DNA from: Euonymus europaeus
Taxonomy: Eukaryota; Streptophyta; Magnoliopsida; Celastrales; Celastraceae
DNA: 64,000 nucleotides
Direction of reading: 5' to 3'
NCBI GenBank assembly: GCA_963580455.1
Contig: OY756957.1
Coordinates: 24,954,501-25,018,500, forward strand
The notes under the pieces were generated by a model. It did not search any database, was not told the DNA's origin, and saw nothing but the letters and a program-made list of their open reading frames with translations. The translations under genes were made by a program, and so were the position numbers. Below, one piece after another: positions 24,176 through 36,015 of the stretch (the stretch's first letter is position 1; every line of letters starts with the position of its first letter).

Positions 24176-24800
24176 GGTCAATCATAATGATGATGGAGGG
24201 GATAGCACTGATGGAGGAGACGATTCCATTGAAGGAGACAATAGTAATGAATTTGATTAATATGATGAAGTCGGAGATGATCTATTGAAGGGGATCAGCA
24301 TGGTAGTGATGAGGTTAAGGTTGATATTGGAAATGAATTGGAGGATGCTAAACATTTTTCAACATGATAGTGACGATGAGGTCAGGGGTCGTACACAAGC
24401 TAATCCTAGGTATAATCCCAGAATTATTTCAAATGAACGTGTGTTTGAACTGGGGATGGAGTTTAGGACTTTAAAATACTTGAAGGAGTCAATGAGAATT
24501 TAGAAGCTATGCAGTCGATAGAGGTTATCAAATACAGTTGACTCATAATGACAAACTGAGGAGCCAAGTTAAATGTGATAGTGGCTGCCCTTGGACTATG
24601 TTTAAAGACATAGATATAATAGAAGTGCTCCAAACAAGCAAGCCAATAGCTATCTAAGAGATTGGTCGATAAGACTAGAGGGGAACCTAGAATTAGTGCA
24701 GGTCAAATGTGAGCATATGTGAAGGAAAACATGTCACTTGAAATATCAAGGATACATGCATATAGAGCCATGATGATACCTCCGTGTTTTGAACCCTTAC
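24176..24800 (+). pseudogene. MuDR-type (MULE) transposase N-terminal fragment, frameshifted
   Basis: An acidic leader rich in Asp/Gly/Ser is followed by RYNPRIISNERVFELGMEFR at 24285-24503. After one frameshift near 24498, EFRSYAVDRGYQIQLTHNDK and then VKCDSGCPWTMFKD continue. FxxGMxF, the NDK..RxxxKC motif and CPW are hallmarks of the MuDR N-terminal transposase domain. Later codons contain stops and the MULE catalytic and zinc-finger regions are absent, so this is a dead remnant. The long terminal inverted repeats were not located. Confidence 0.75.
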
Positions 24801-25519
24801 CATATTAATTTCCATTTTTCATGTATATATCATGTATGTATTCACAACTTCATTGATAAATTGCAAAGTATTTGGAGAGTTAGAGGATCAGATCTAAAAA
24901 TGGAGAAATAATTGAGTAATATAGTGATTACTGAAACCATATATAATTGAGTCATTGCACGTTTTGCCAGTCAATCAATTTGGCAAAGCTAACCAATTGA
25001 GGAAGATCCCGATTTTTTTGTTTAGTTGTTTCCTTAATCAATTATTGCTCATCATGTTAATTTAGCCCAAAACTTGTTCCTCAATACTAAAATAAGCGAA
25101 ACCCCAGAGATAGAAATCCAATCGGATGAGTTGACAATCAAAACTCGCACAAATAATGCTCCAGAACAAAAAAAAAGAAAAAAAAACCAACAAATTAAGA
25201 ACACAATTAATTATATTCACAAGGTTCACCCAAGAATAAGAGTACGTTTATGGAGAGAATAAATCAGTTCTTTCCCAGGGAGAATAATTCAGTACAAGTA
25301 CAACTATTGGGTCCATCCTACCCCAATCCCTCATATTAGGAGTAAATAAGACTTGAAGGTAGAAACCGAGACAGGTACCATAATGCAGATGATTTACGCA
25401 CAGAGTTGCTTTGCTTGAGGTTATATTTTTCAAATGAAACAAAACGTGCAACTAATGTGTTACATTATTTGATAAAAATGAATGGTTATTTCTCAAATGA
25501 TTATATTGCTTACAAAATT
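24801..25519. other. Intergenic / unidentified
   Basis: AT-rich sequence between the MULE relic and the CACTA-like end. It may be residual transposon sequence. No gene is recognised. Confidence 0.3.
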
Positions 25520-25851
25520 TTGCTAACCATATCGGTTACAGTTGTATCGGCAGAAATGAGTTTTTGAAAGTTAAAACATATATTTTATCTAATTAAAAAT
25601 AACTAAAAAAAATATATTACCGATTATAATCCATCTGAAAACTCAAAATAATTTAGCACATTAAAAAAATCAAAATACCGACGGCCATTTCATCGATAAT
25701 CCATAGGGATATTTTGACGCCACGTTTGGAGCGAAAATATACCGACCGAAAATTTTGTCGGTAATCTATCCGACAGAATTCGATCAATAAATCTCCAAAT
25801 ATGATTTTCACGAAATTTTGTCTGTCGGTAATCACTGCTTACCTTGTAGTG
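25520..25851. mobile_element. CACTA-like transposon terminus with subterminal repeats
   Basis: The segment ends in GCTTACCTTGTAGTG, the reverse complement of a CACTACAAGGTAAGC terminus. Upstream lie repeated ACCGAC/GTCGGT motifs (ACCGACGGCC, ATACCGACCG, TTTTGTCGGTAAT, CTGTCGGTAAT), the subterminal transposase-binding pattern of CACTA elements. The opposite CACTACAA end was not found nearby, so only one terminus seems to remain. Confidence 0.6.
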
Positions 25852-27162
25852 ACAAATTGAATGAACTTGTTATGTTGTCAATGGAGAAAGAAATGATATA
25901 ACAACTAGATTACACAAATTTGATTAATATTTTTACCTTTAAAGCTGCAACGTGAATAATATTGATATATATTTTTTTTATAGAACTCCACCACTGAATT
26001 AGCAGATATGAGAGCCTAATATAAAGTTTATTTTGGACCCAAGAAGTACAAGTCTGACACTGACCTCTAGAGTGTTTCAATTAATTTACTTATTTATTGA
26101 GAAAAATGCAGATATTATATTAAAAATTATCAACCCAGAACGCTGCACTGCGTTTTTAACTCAAAATAAGTGAACAAGAGTCGTCGGAATTTGGTGGAAA
26201 CTCAAAAAATAAAAAATAAAAAATCATAAAGTTGTTCTTTTAAATTAAATTTTTATTAAAATTTCTAGTTTATCTTCGCATATGCCTTTTTTTTCATCAG
26301 CCGACAGTTTTACAAATAGCTAAAAACAAAATTTAAGAACAATTTGCTACTATTCAAATTTCAAACCCTAACTCTCGACCTTAGAGTTGCACAAATAAAA
26401 TCAGTTGTTGTATTGGTAACATATGAAGTATATTAGATGACCCTGCAGGACGATCTACTAGTGGGTGAATGTGTAATTACTTCTTTTTTTAATTGAAGAA
26501 CAACATAATGTACTAGTTTGTCATTTTAATAGTCTAAACTCAAATCTTCAAATCTATACATAAATTTACTATTTAAATATCCGTGGATTTCAACTCGTGT
26601 GTACATAAAGTTACCATCCAATCATATTTGTGACTGAGTTGAAATATATTTGTGACTGAATTGAAATATGTGTTACGTTGGATTGCATTGGGTTCCCTAA
26701 TTTATTGCTTAAAGAGAATGGAAAAAAAAAAGTCGGGGTAGACCGTCTCATAATTAGATGAGTTCTCCATGTGAAAGTTAGATATAATCCACAAGCCTGA
26801 TGGCTAGGATTGGTACATATATAGCCTCCTTGTGTCGTGTACAAATCCCCACACCTCCTCCCATTATTCCCCAATACTAACCTTACCCTACAAGTAACAT
26901 ATGATAAAAAAAACACTAACAAATACTAAACCAATACATAAACATATTCATTATCATAGATACATATATATGTTTCATTTACACTTGTTTTTTCTTGCTT
27001 TAGAGAGCTAGGATATGAAGTATATGTCTGCATAGGCTAGACCTATATATATAGATCTATAGGTACAAGCTCCCACAGCTTAATTAAGGCCTAACTTGAT
27101 GATCAAATTAAACACAAGAAGCATGTCTCCCCACTAGATTGAGTATCCTTGATTAAGCAAAT
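25852..27162. other. Intergenic, downstream of the MYB gene
   Basis: AT-rich DNA. An ORF on the minus strand near 26611-26922 has no recognisable domain. The last few hundred bases should be MYB 3' UTR. Confidence 0.35.
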
Positions 27163-28360
27163 CTATTTTAAGAACAACCCATCACTGTCTTCTAATGACA
27201 AGCTGATAAGATCTTCATCATCATGACTGCCATGAGACACTCCATCATCAAAGAGCCACTTCTCCAAAAGTGTCAATTGTGGAACTTGATCATCATGGGT
27301 AGTAGTACTAGTCTCCAAGTTAGGCTTGATTTCACTTGTTTCAGGAGTATTACTAGTAGTCAGATTTGCATTCTCATTTGCAGGAGAGGAATTGGAAGAG
27401 TTGAAGCTAAACAAAGATTGATCAAAAACCTGATCAGTAGTTGTTGCACTTGCTGCTCCTTCACTGGAATAAGTAGTAGATCCTTTTGAGTTTGATTTTG
27501 GTGTCTTGTTCATCCAGTTCTCAAGCAACTTTGCTATGTTTTCAGCACTGGATGCATAAGTAGAAGGCTTAGTCTCTTCAGGGACCAAAGTAGTTGTTGT
27601 TGATGGGTTGTCAAGAGATAGAGCCTCACATAGGGCTTGTTTGGCCATGTGAATGTTTGTTTGAAGCTTCCTCTCCCACTGACCTTTTGACAAATTTGGC
27701 TGTGGAGATGAAAACCCATCTTGATTTTGTCCCGATTGGAGCTTCTTCATCAGCTTCTTCTTCAGATGGGTGTTCCAGTAATTCTTTATATCATTATCAG
27801 TTCTTTGCGGAAGATATGAAGCAATTGCTGCCCATCTACACCACACAAAAACCATGATTAATTCATAGATCTAAACATAACTTCTCAAGCCCTAAAGCCC
27901 CAAAATAGAGATCATGATTGGTATATATGTCTCACCTATTACCCAAAAGGGCTTGGAGGTGGATTATCATCTTCTCTTCATGATCAGTGAAGTTTCCACG
28001 CTTGATGCCTGGCCTGAGATAATTAGTCCATCTGAGTCTGCAACTCTTGCTGCATCTAAGCAAACCTGATGAGAAGAACAAAACCCAAAAAATTTTAAGG
28101 CCAGGAAAGTGTAGAGAGAGAGAGTGAGAAAAGATAAACATTAAGTACACAATTTAATGTGAAACCAACCCAAACAACAACCACACCTTTTGCAAAAAAG
28201 AAGAAATTAAAGTTTGTGTGTGGATACCTGTATTGGTAGGAACTGATCTCCAGTTGCCAGGTCCATGTTCTTGTATGTAAGAGACCAAGATGATGTCTTC
28301 TTCTGGTGTCCATGGACCTTTCTTCACTCCTACTTTGTCACAGCATGGTGGTCTTCCCAT
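27163..28360 (-). CDS. R2R3-MYB transcription factor, subgroup 1 (MYB30/31/60/94/96 type)
   Basis: Three minus-strand exons: 28228-28360 (133 bp), 27936-28065 (130 bp) and 27163-27835, giving 311 residues. The first two sizes and phases are canonical for R2R3-MYBs. [20 protein letters not shown] opens R2, R3 contains [20 protein letters not shown] and the domain ends [11 protein letters not shown]. The subgroup-1 motif [15 protein letters not shown] follows, then [18 protein letters not shown] and near the C-terminus [11 protein letters not shown]. The C-terminus is acidic. Relatives control cuticular wax and very-long-chain lipid genes, drought and ABA responses, hypersensitive death or guard-cell movement. 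Neighbouring MIF and GASA6 favour a MYB31/MYB30 co-orthologue. All domain residues are intact. Confidence 0.93.
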
Positions 28361-31300
28361 CTCTCTCTGAAACTCTCTCTCGTGAGACGAACGAGGGAGG
28401 GATTGTGGTGGTGCCCTCAATTTTCTTCTAATTTTATTAGTGGAAATAGTGATTGAGAGACATGAGTCCAAGTGCAAGGTCTTGAGAAGTTCAGATGTCT
28501 ACGCTATATATATATATATATTGTTGGTGTATTTGAAATGACCAAAGTGAGGTAAAAAGAGTCAAATGGGACAGCAATGAGCATTTACTCATTTCTTTGC
28601 AAAAAGTCAGCTCTCTCGCTCTCAATATACACTTGTAGAGGTGGCACAGATGTACAGCAAACAAGAAAAACAAAACCCTAAATATTTACACTTATCCTCT
28701 TCAATGGGGTTGTCCAGTCCCCATCAATATCATCATCAAGAGTCAGTAATTTAAACTGGGTGGTATTGAAAACTTTTTATGAAGAGGGTTAATTATTCAA
28801 AGGAATATAAATGTGATGTGCTCGTGGGATGGTGATGTGGGTTTTTTTTCTTTTTTCTAACTTTGTCAATTTATTATCAGAAAGTGTGAATAGTCTATAT
28901 ACATGAGGTTATACTGTTCACATTTAAGATCATGCAATAGTACTTAAGGACACCAGAATTGAAAATACAAATAAATGGAAATCAACAAGGTAGATTTAAC
29001 GTACCTTAGTGATTGGTTGTTCAAAATTTAGGAGTAAAGGCTACCAACCTGTTTGTGGGTAATTAATTATGTGTCTAGCTAATTTGGCCACGGATTAATT
29101 TGAGCCGAGCTTTGTTATGTTTAAATTAATTAATCCAAGTAGGGTAGAACACTTAACTTCTACTTAACCCTCCCTATTTAATTCATAAAAAATATTATCC
29201 AAATAGAGCTTAATTAACTCCTAATTAACCGAGTTCCAAGTTCAAACTCCATTTTTTTATTATTATTTAGATTCTGAGCTTGAACTTGTATCGATCAGTC
29301 GACTTAAATTCATATTAAGTTAAAATAACCAAAAGAAAAATTGTATGCAACCGGATCGAGTTTCAAATAGAAATCCTCTTTTGTTTTTATAACTAAGCTT
29401 TGAAGCAAAGGAATTCGAACTTAAATCCTAAATTGAGTAGAGCTTAAATGCGAGCAACTATCATGTATAGAATTTCCGTAGTGCATCGGATTGAGTCATG
29501 TACGCATATCTTAATCTCACACATATGTAGAAAGACAATAAAATTTACGGCATATAAGTCATGGATGAAATGTAAATATTGTTGAGATAGAATTTTGCTC
29601 GTAGGCGGGCATGTGAGCGTGTGTGGGGCGAAACTCTACATGTCAGTGCGCTATCATTAAGACGAAATCCTCAACATCCAAGGAATTAAAGCAGAGGCCG
29701 GAATCGAAGCAGAGGCCTGTTTAGGCCTAGACCCAGTTGCATCGTAATACCGTGATGAGTTCTTGCAGCTCGGGGCCTAGAGTTTTTGCCAGAATAAATC
29801 AAAATAAATTTATGAATTCAAGCCATGAAATTTACACGCACGCCATTTGTATCCCAATTCAAGACTCCATTATGAAATTTGGAGATATAAAACGGCAGTC
29901 GCGGCGCCATTTGTATTCCAATTTGATGCCTCCATTGGAGATGCTCTTATCAACTAAAACGGAATGTGTAAAGGCTTTTTTTTTATGGTTGTGGGAGTTG
30001 AATTACATCATTTAAGATTACAATAGGAATGAATAATTGTGTTATTTGCAAATTGAACTTCTGAACATTTACCGGCAGAGCTTCAGAGAACATAAAATAT
30101 TTAGGTTGTACACACGGATTGTTCAAGTTCAGAGCTCAATGGAATACGTCACCGACACCAGAAGTTTTTTTTACCAGTCAACGAATCCAATTAATAGTTT
30201 TTTTTCTTCCATAACCCAAAATTCGGGTGCAAGTATATATATTTGTACTCATGAGGAGACAATAATTCAACTGGATGACATGGCGGTCAATCATAGCACG
30301 TGATTTTAACCAAAAAAGCATGACACCCCCAAGACAAAAATTAGGAAGACACTTTCTAGTTTCCAAAGATAAATTACTTCAATTGATTGAGTGGTTCATG
30401 CCAGTGTTATCAATAAAGGCTGGATTGAACCGGCCGGTTCAACTAGGTGAATCGGGTACCAGCGATAAAACCGGTGTTCTGTTGGTCTAAATACCAGTGC
30501 ATGCCGATTTTAATTTATATGAAAACAATTTTCTAACTAAAATTAACCACCAGAGTAACATGATTTTTGTGATTTTTATCCTTTGCAATATATATATATA
30601 TATATACTTTTTTTTATATTGATGTGACTGTATTGAAATATGTATTTTACTGATATGACTGATTATATTGCTTGACTGATTGTAAAAGATGAGAAACTCA
30701 GTATTGATTTTGTCATAATTTTGTTGATGAATGCATGGATGGAATAACAAAATAGTGATTGCGTCACTAATAGGAAAAATAAAAATTATAAGGATTTGTA
30801 TTATTGTGAGTAACTATATTGAAAAACATATTTTGATAATGTGAATGAATATGTGACTTGACTTTTTATACAGTAGAGTTGAGATCCCGTCTTAATTTTA
30901 ATAGAGAAGAGATGTATAGACTATTGCATGTGCTTATCTTGCATAACTACAAGGTTGACTTTCTTTACTGAAATGTGACAACATGATAGGAGTTCATGAA
31001 CTCTGCCTAAGCAGATTGTGAAAACTTGAAATACTTTAAATATCCATTCAAGTGTGTACACAATTTATAACTTTATCGTGGTTCAAGTGCACAAAAATAT
31101 ATGAATTTTATTCATTATTCTTATTATTGTAAGCTCATCGTAAACAATTGACCGAAGCTCATATCTCCAATATTCAACAACTATTATTAACCTGATAGAG
31201 GATTCCAACTACTTACACTGATCACCATCTCATTAGTCAAGAGTAGACTAACTATTAATTGGTTATTTATATCCGTATAATTACAACAGGTATCGTAGTT

Positions 31301-32897
31301 ATGGATTATACTCATGTATTGTCACCAACTGTTTGTAAATTGACAGAGTCTCGTAAGTTCTGATACATCATATCAACAAATGGTTCGCTACGCTAGTTAG
31401 ACCATTGAATAATTTCTCGAGGGGTAGGTATCTAATATCGACAACGATATTAGATATAGACCTCGTTGTAATAATTTATTTAGTGGGCGGAGAAATATAG
31501 TCAGGCAGGCTTGTGTGAGCAAAGCTCTTTGCTCAATGTCTCCATGAAGATAGATACAAATTAAAGGAATTTATGATCATCGCTTTCTGCATTAATTCAA
31601 AAATTGTTGAATTTTCACAAAACGACACAAGACATGGACACCACCAATTATGTAAGTTTTGTCTTTTAAGAACCTGATGAAATTTTACACAACAATGTCA
31701 CACACTTTACTTTCACATTGGGCTGCTACATGTTTATGTGCCCAGTGCAATTAGTCATTCTAATAAAAAAATATCCTTAAATTTTAATAATTTTCATCAC
31801 ATAATTTAAAATTGAAATTCGTGGACAATGTCTCTACTAAAATATTTTTGAGATGTTTGTTGCTGAGATACTTCACACTTTCGTTATGCGTAATCACAAT
31901 TTGTCAAAGTGGGCATTATTATATAGATAAATACATTGTCCATGACTTGTATCCGACTTCTCACATGAATGACGCTCTTTTTAGGCTAAGAATTTCAAAG
32001 ACAGTCGAGAACACCAAACTTATATCTGTCTTTTATCCAAAGCAGACAATATCAAATACTTTCATGTTTTTTGCTCAATTTTATGACAAGACAATGAAAT
32101 TTTGCAATTTTAACACGTATCATGTATTACTTATTATGTTCACATTGAACAGGAAAAAAATGATAACTATTTCAAATAAAACAAAAGTTTAATTCACTAT
32201 TTTTATTGAAAGTCCCATCTTTAGTTTTCATGAATTCTCTTCACATTAAAATATATCATAATTTTAATAGAATGTCACATAAATAATTCGTCACTCATTT
32301 TTGATTAATTGGTTGCCACTTTATTGGTTTAAAATTGTGCCACCTCCAAATATTATTGTTGATAAATCTTTGAAATTAAATGTTAATAGTGGAGAGCCGG
32401 CCCATTGGTCCTGTCAAGTGTCACCTGTGAGCCCATTAATGCCAGGTACATCACAACGTGGCATGTCTCGTCCTGGGGCTGGGATGAGTTGTAATAATTT
32501 CAGCTAGAAATTATTTTTAATTTTGAATTGAATCTCAACTCTTGATTAGATAAAACTCCGACGTGAATAATTAAGATTCAAAATAAAAAAAAATTCAGTC
32601 CGATTTCAGCAGCTGCTTCCATTTCGCCTCGTCACGATATATAAAGATGAGCACTATTTTTCACCTCATTAATTTGAAGTATACTTCATTTATCCTCAAA
32701 ATATTGAATCTTTTGACACCCCTATTCATTCTTATCAAAACAAATCATCGGAAATTAGGATTTTGTTCTCGGACAATCTTATTGGGATTGCGTTGTCAAA
32801 ATTTCCTTCGATCCCAACCTTCCCCGCTGCCGTTGATATAGCCGAAAATGGAAACTGAAGAGGAATTGGAACTCAAACACCAAGACAACGGCTGTCG
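28361..32897. other. Intergenic: MYB upstream region and repeats
   Basis: About 4.5 kb without a supportable gene. The first part should be the MYB 5' leader and promoter; a (TA)n run sits at 28504-28521. CTCCATTGGAGATGCTCTTA at about 29932 resembles the end of a common MITE type. AACCGGCCGGTTCAACTAGG at about 30428 has the style of several plant DNA-transposon ends. ORFs up to 126 codons (31812-32192) look like random AT-rich frames. Confidence 0.35.
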
Positions 32898-33276
32898 ATG
32901 GAGATACGCAAGTGCAGATGTGGATCTGATTGCAAGTGCGCCAACGGCTGTGGAGGATAACTTAATTGTGTTTTCGTTTCTAATATATGTTTTTTCCAAG
33001 CAATTGGAAATTCTATGATTTGTGTTGCTTTTGCATATACAAGATATACCTGGACTTGAGCTATGCCGAGAGGACCACCACTGAGACCATCTTCCTCGGC
33101 GTTTTCCCTTAGAAATCGTACATATTTTGATCTCTAGCAGCCTAATAATCCTTCAATTTTTTCTAAACTTTGTCTTGATCAATTTTATGTGCAATCACTT
33201 TGGGGTATTTGAGATGGGTGTTGGCGCGGAAACAAAGACCGCAGCAACGGTGTCGACTTTGACAGTGAAGCCATGA
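32898..33276 (+). pseudogene. Type-2 metallothionein pseudogene
   Basis: Three exon-like blocks appear in order. Block 1 (32898-32956) encodes MEIRKCRCGSDCKCANGCGG, matching the Cys-X-Cys N-terminal domain of plant MT2 (CGSGCKCGNGCGG). Block 2 (33041-33112) encodes KIYLDLSYAERTTTETIFLG then VFP and a stop, matching KMYPDLSYAEKTTTETLILG-VAPVK. Block 3 (from 33211) begins EMGVGAE, the MT2 start of the C-terminal Cys domain. Lesions: the expected donor after block 1 reads AT instead of GT, the acceptor side has lost several bases including the Cys codon of GGCKMYPD, block 2 has M-to-I and P-to-L changes and an early stop, and block 3 lacks the terminal Cys cluster. Retained introns argue against retroposition. 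Confidence 0.75.
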
Positions 33277-35929
33277 CACCAACGAATACAGTTCCAATCG
33301 ATCTGCGGTGGGAGCGGTTGTCGGATTGTCATGAATATGAGATATTGTTTATAATATTTTAGAAAAATATATTTTGAGATGAACTTATAAACGTTATATT
33401 TTTTATTGATATTTTTTTAAAATTAGATAAAATAATGCTCATCACATATAAAATGACCGTGACCAAGACCACCTACTTATTGGGCCTCGTTAGGTAAAAT
33501 ATCACCCCACACTACAAAAATAGTATTATTATTTTATTTTAATTGTATTTGATAGAGCTCTTGTGCTATTGCCAAGTGACCAAATACTGAAATTAAAGGG
33601 TCCTACAGAGATTAATAGGACATCTGTCAAAAATATAGTCATGTATACAACCAGAAGAGCCCACTTTTACCGACAGAGGATTCAATCAGTGTGGTGTGAT
33701 CTTGTGTTGTATGTCTTGACCCCATTGCTTGTTGTTAGAGCAAATATAATAAGACAAATTTGATGGCCATTAAATTTAAAAATGGCACCCCTTATATTTC
33801 ACATAAATATAACTTTTAATATAATTAAATTAATATAATACATATTTCAATACGTTTAAATCATCAAAATAAATCTCTAAATACAAAATTATTATTCTCA
33901 AACAAAATTACATCAAAATTTATAATGAATCCCATATTTTTTACAAAAAATAAAATCACATCTCTCAATTCAGTTAAATCAGAAAAAACACATATTTTCA
34001 TTCAATACTGATTCCACTTAAAATTCATCGATTTCATTTGCTCTTATCTCTGTCTTTTATTAAATATTATTTAAATAATTTTTTTTCGGTATTTTTTATT
34101 AAATAGGGTGCATGCATGAACATCATACGTACCTAGATATCTTGTAGAAATTGGTAGACACGTGACTCCTATATTTGTTAAGAGTTATCACGATCAATTT
34201 CAACATCTCAATTAACACCTCGATGGTGAGGTACAAGATAATTGAAAATATCAAACCTACTACTCTCTCCTTTAGTTGTAACCACTACCCCCAATGGGTC
34301 AAACCTTTGTAAAAATCGTCCGATCGACTTTTTAAGTAATAAATGCCAAAATATGACTTTATCAGTCATCCCCATGCTTAATGACCGATAATCAAGTATA
34401 AATCACCATGATTTAGGGCCGTTTCGTAGAGCGTAAATTTTAATAGTGTATAAGTTGTCAAATAAGTTGTGTGATATTTGATAGAATGTAAATTTTAATA
34501 GTATATAAGTTGTCAATTTACTACTAATAGTATATAAAGTAATTTAATAATGAAATAAAAACTATTGAATATGAGGTATTGTTGAAAAGAGATTTACGCG
34601 TTGAGTTTGAATATATAATTTTTTTTAAAAATCTAACATATATTTTGAGAAGAAAGAGAGCAAATGTATGAGAGAGATAGGGCTAATATAGGAAATTAAG
34701 ATAATCTTTTGATGTGAGTGTTGACACAAGTGGGTAAAGTGTATAAGCTACTGAACGGAGAAAATGAACATACATTCTACCATGTGTAAGACTTTGGAGG
34801 CTTTAAAAAAAATCAGACTTTTATACACATCAATAATATCGTCCGCTATATATTCTTAGGCTAAGTCTATTTATAAAAAAAATGTTCGTCTTAGGTTGTT
34901 CAATTCCCGAAAATATATCGAGCCAACACGATTCTATTTCTCCTAAATTTAACAAGTGAGCTAGACCCAATACATTCAGACTTGAAAAAGACCTTGTCAA
35001 TAATGGGTTGGGGGTGGACTTTGTCCAAATAAAAGACCCATATCCTCCAACATTTTCCATTGTTGGGAGTCTACTTTTTTATGTGAAGCGTGGATAACAA
35101 AGCAAAATGATAAGCATGGATAACAAATTCAAATAAACATTAACGTACGAAATTCCTTAATAGAAATTTTTTTAAAAAAAAATGCCAATTTTTCTTTTCA
35201 AAATGCCCATTTTTCAAGTTGAAAATGCTCCCAACAGCATTGCAGTTAGAACCACGCTGTCGGACTAACAAAAAAAGAATTGATTTAATATATTATACAA
35301 GTCCAAAACGGACAGCTGAGTCCAAATAAATGACTGTTTAAGGGTCAAACGCCCTTATTAACCCCCGGTGTTTGGACCACATTGTTACTATCAAGTGGTT
35401 ATGGGTTACATTTGCGGATCAATCAGGTCGCGAATCCAGCAGTACTAGACTAGATTCAACAATTTTCCAGTACAAATTATCAAGATTTAGAATGAAGCAA
35501 CTCTCTAGTTTAGAAGAGGGAGAATTATCAAAACCCATTATTTCCAACAACTTCAAATCACACAAATTGTTATTATCAAGTGGTTATGGGTTATGTACAA
35601 AATGAAAAAGCTTGTGGATCTCATTTCAGAGTATCACTGAAGAAAATTAATACCTTTAAAGTAAGTTTTGTTGGTCAGTTTAACTAACTCAATCAATTGA
35701 ATTTGTAAAATTTGTCTCTAGTCAGGAGACTGATTAAGGACGATGTATATACTTATTTGTCCATCTTATTTAATACACTGTCACAACTTAGATGTATATG
35801 ATCACAGTGAGATAGTACATGATGTATATATATTTAAGTCAGTGTCACTTAATTTGGTTCATCAAGGAGTAGTTGCAGTGATTGTTGTAGACGTTTAGGG
35901 CTACAAATGAGCCAAGTATTTGGATGTTT
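33277..35929. other. Intergenic, repeat-derived
   Basis: No supportable gene. CACACTACAAAAATAG at 33508 resembles a CACTA start but has no partner. 34424-34545 holds a local direct repeat (GTAAATTTTAATAGTGTATA and GTAAATTTTAATAGTATATA). 34570-34665 shares a motif with the right arm of the inverted-repeat element at 5.8-6.7 kb. ATCAAGTGGTTATGGGTTA occurs at about 35390 and 35576. Confidence 0.4.
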
Positions 35930-36015
35930 TGTTAAGGAGACAGAGTCTCACATCGCTTTCTATGTGAAGTCATGATGTGTGTTTATAATGAAAACTCAAG
36001 CCTGATCACTCAACA
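35930..36015 (+). repeat. Possible solo or truncated TRIM-type LTR
   Basis: The segment begins TGTTAAGGAGACAGAGTCTC then ACATCGC and ends CACTCAACA followed by TGGTC. It shares the AGTCTCACATCGC block with the TRIM LTR at 39 kb, and the TG...CA boundaries followed by TGGT resemble an LTR next to a primer binding site. It abuts the truncated 3' edge of the copia element. The similarity is short, so this is tentative. Confidence 0.3.

Noticed and set aside
31812..32192. 126-codon plus-strand ORF
   Set aside because: It is AT-rich with no domain, no bias away from random, and no supporting context.
32956..33040. Possible AT-AC (U12) intron in the metallothionein copy
   Set aside because: The sequence after the junction (ATAACTT) does not match the strict U12 donor ATATCCTT and the 3' end is AG, so a mutated GT donor is simpler.
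33508..33530. CACTACAAAAATAG as a CACTA transposon start
   Set aside because: The word is short, no partner end or subterminal repeat is nearby, and it could not be paired with the end at 25.85 kb.
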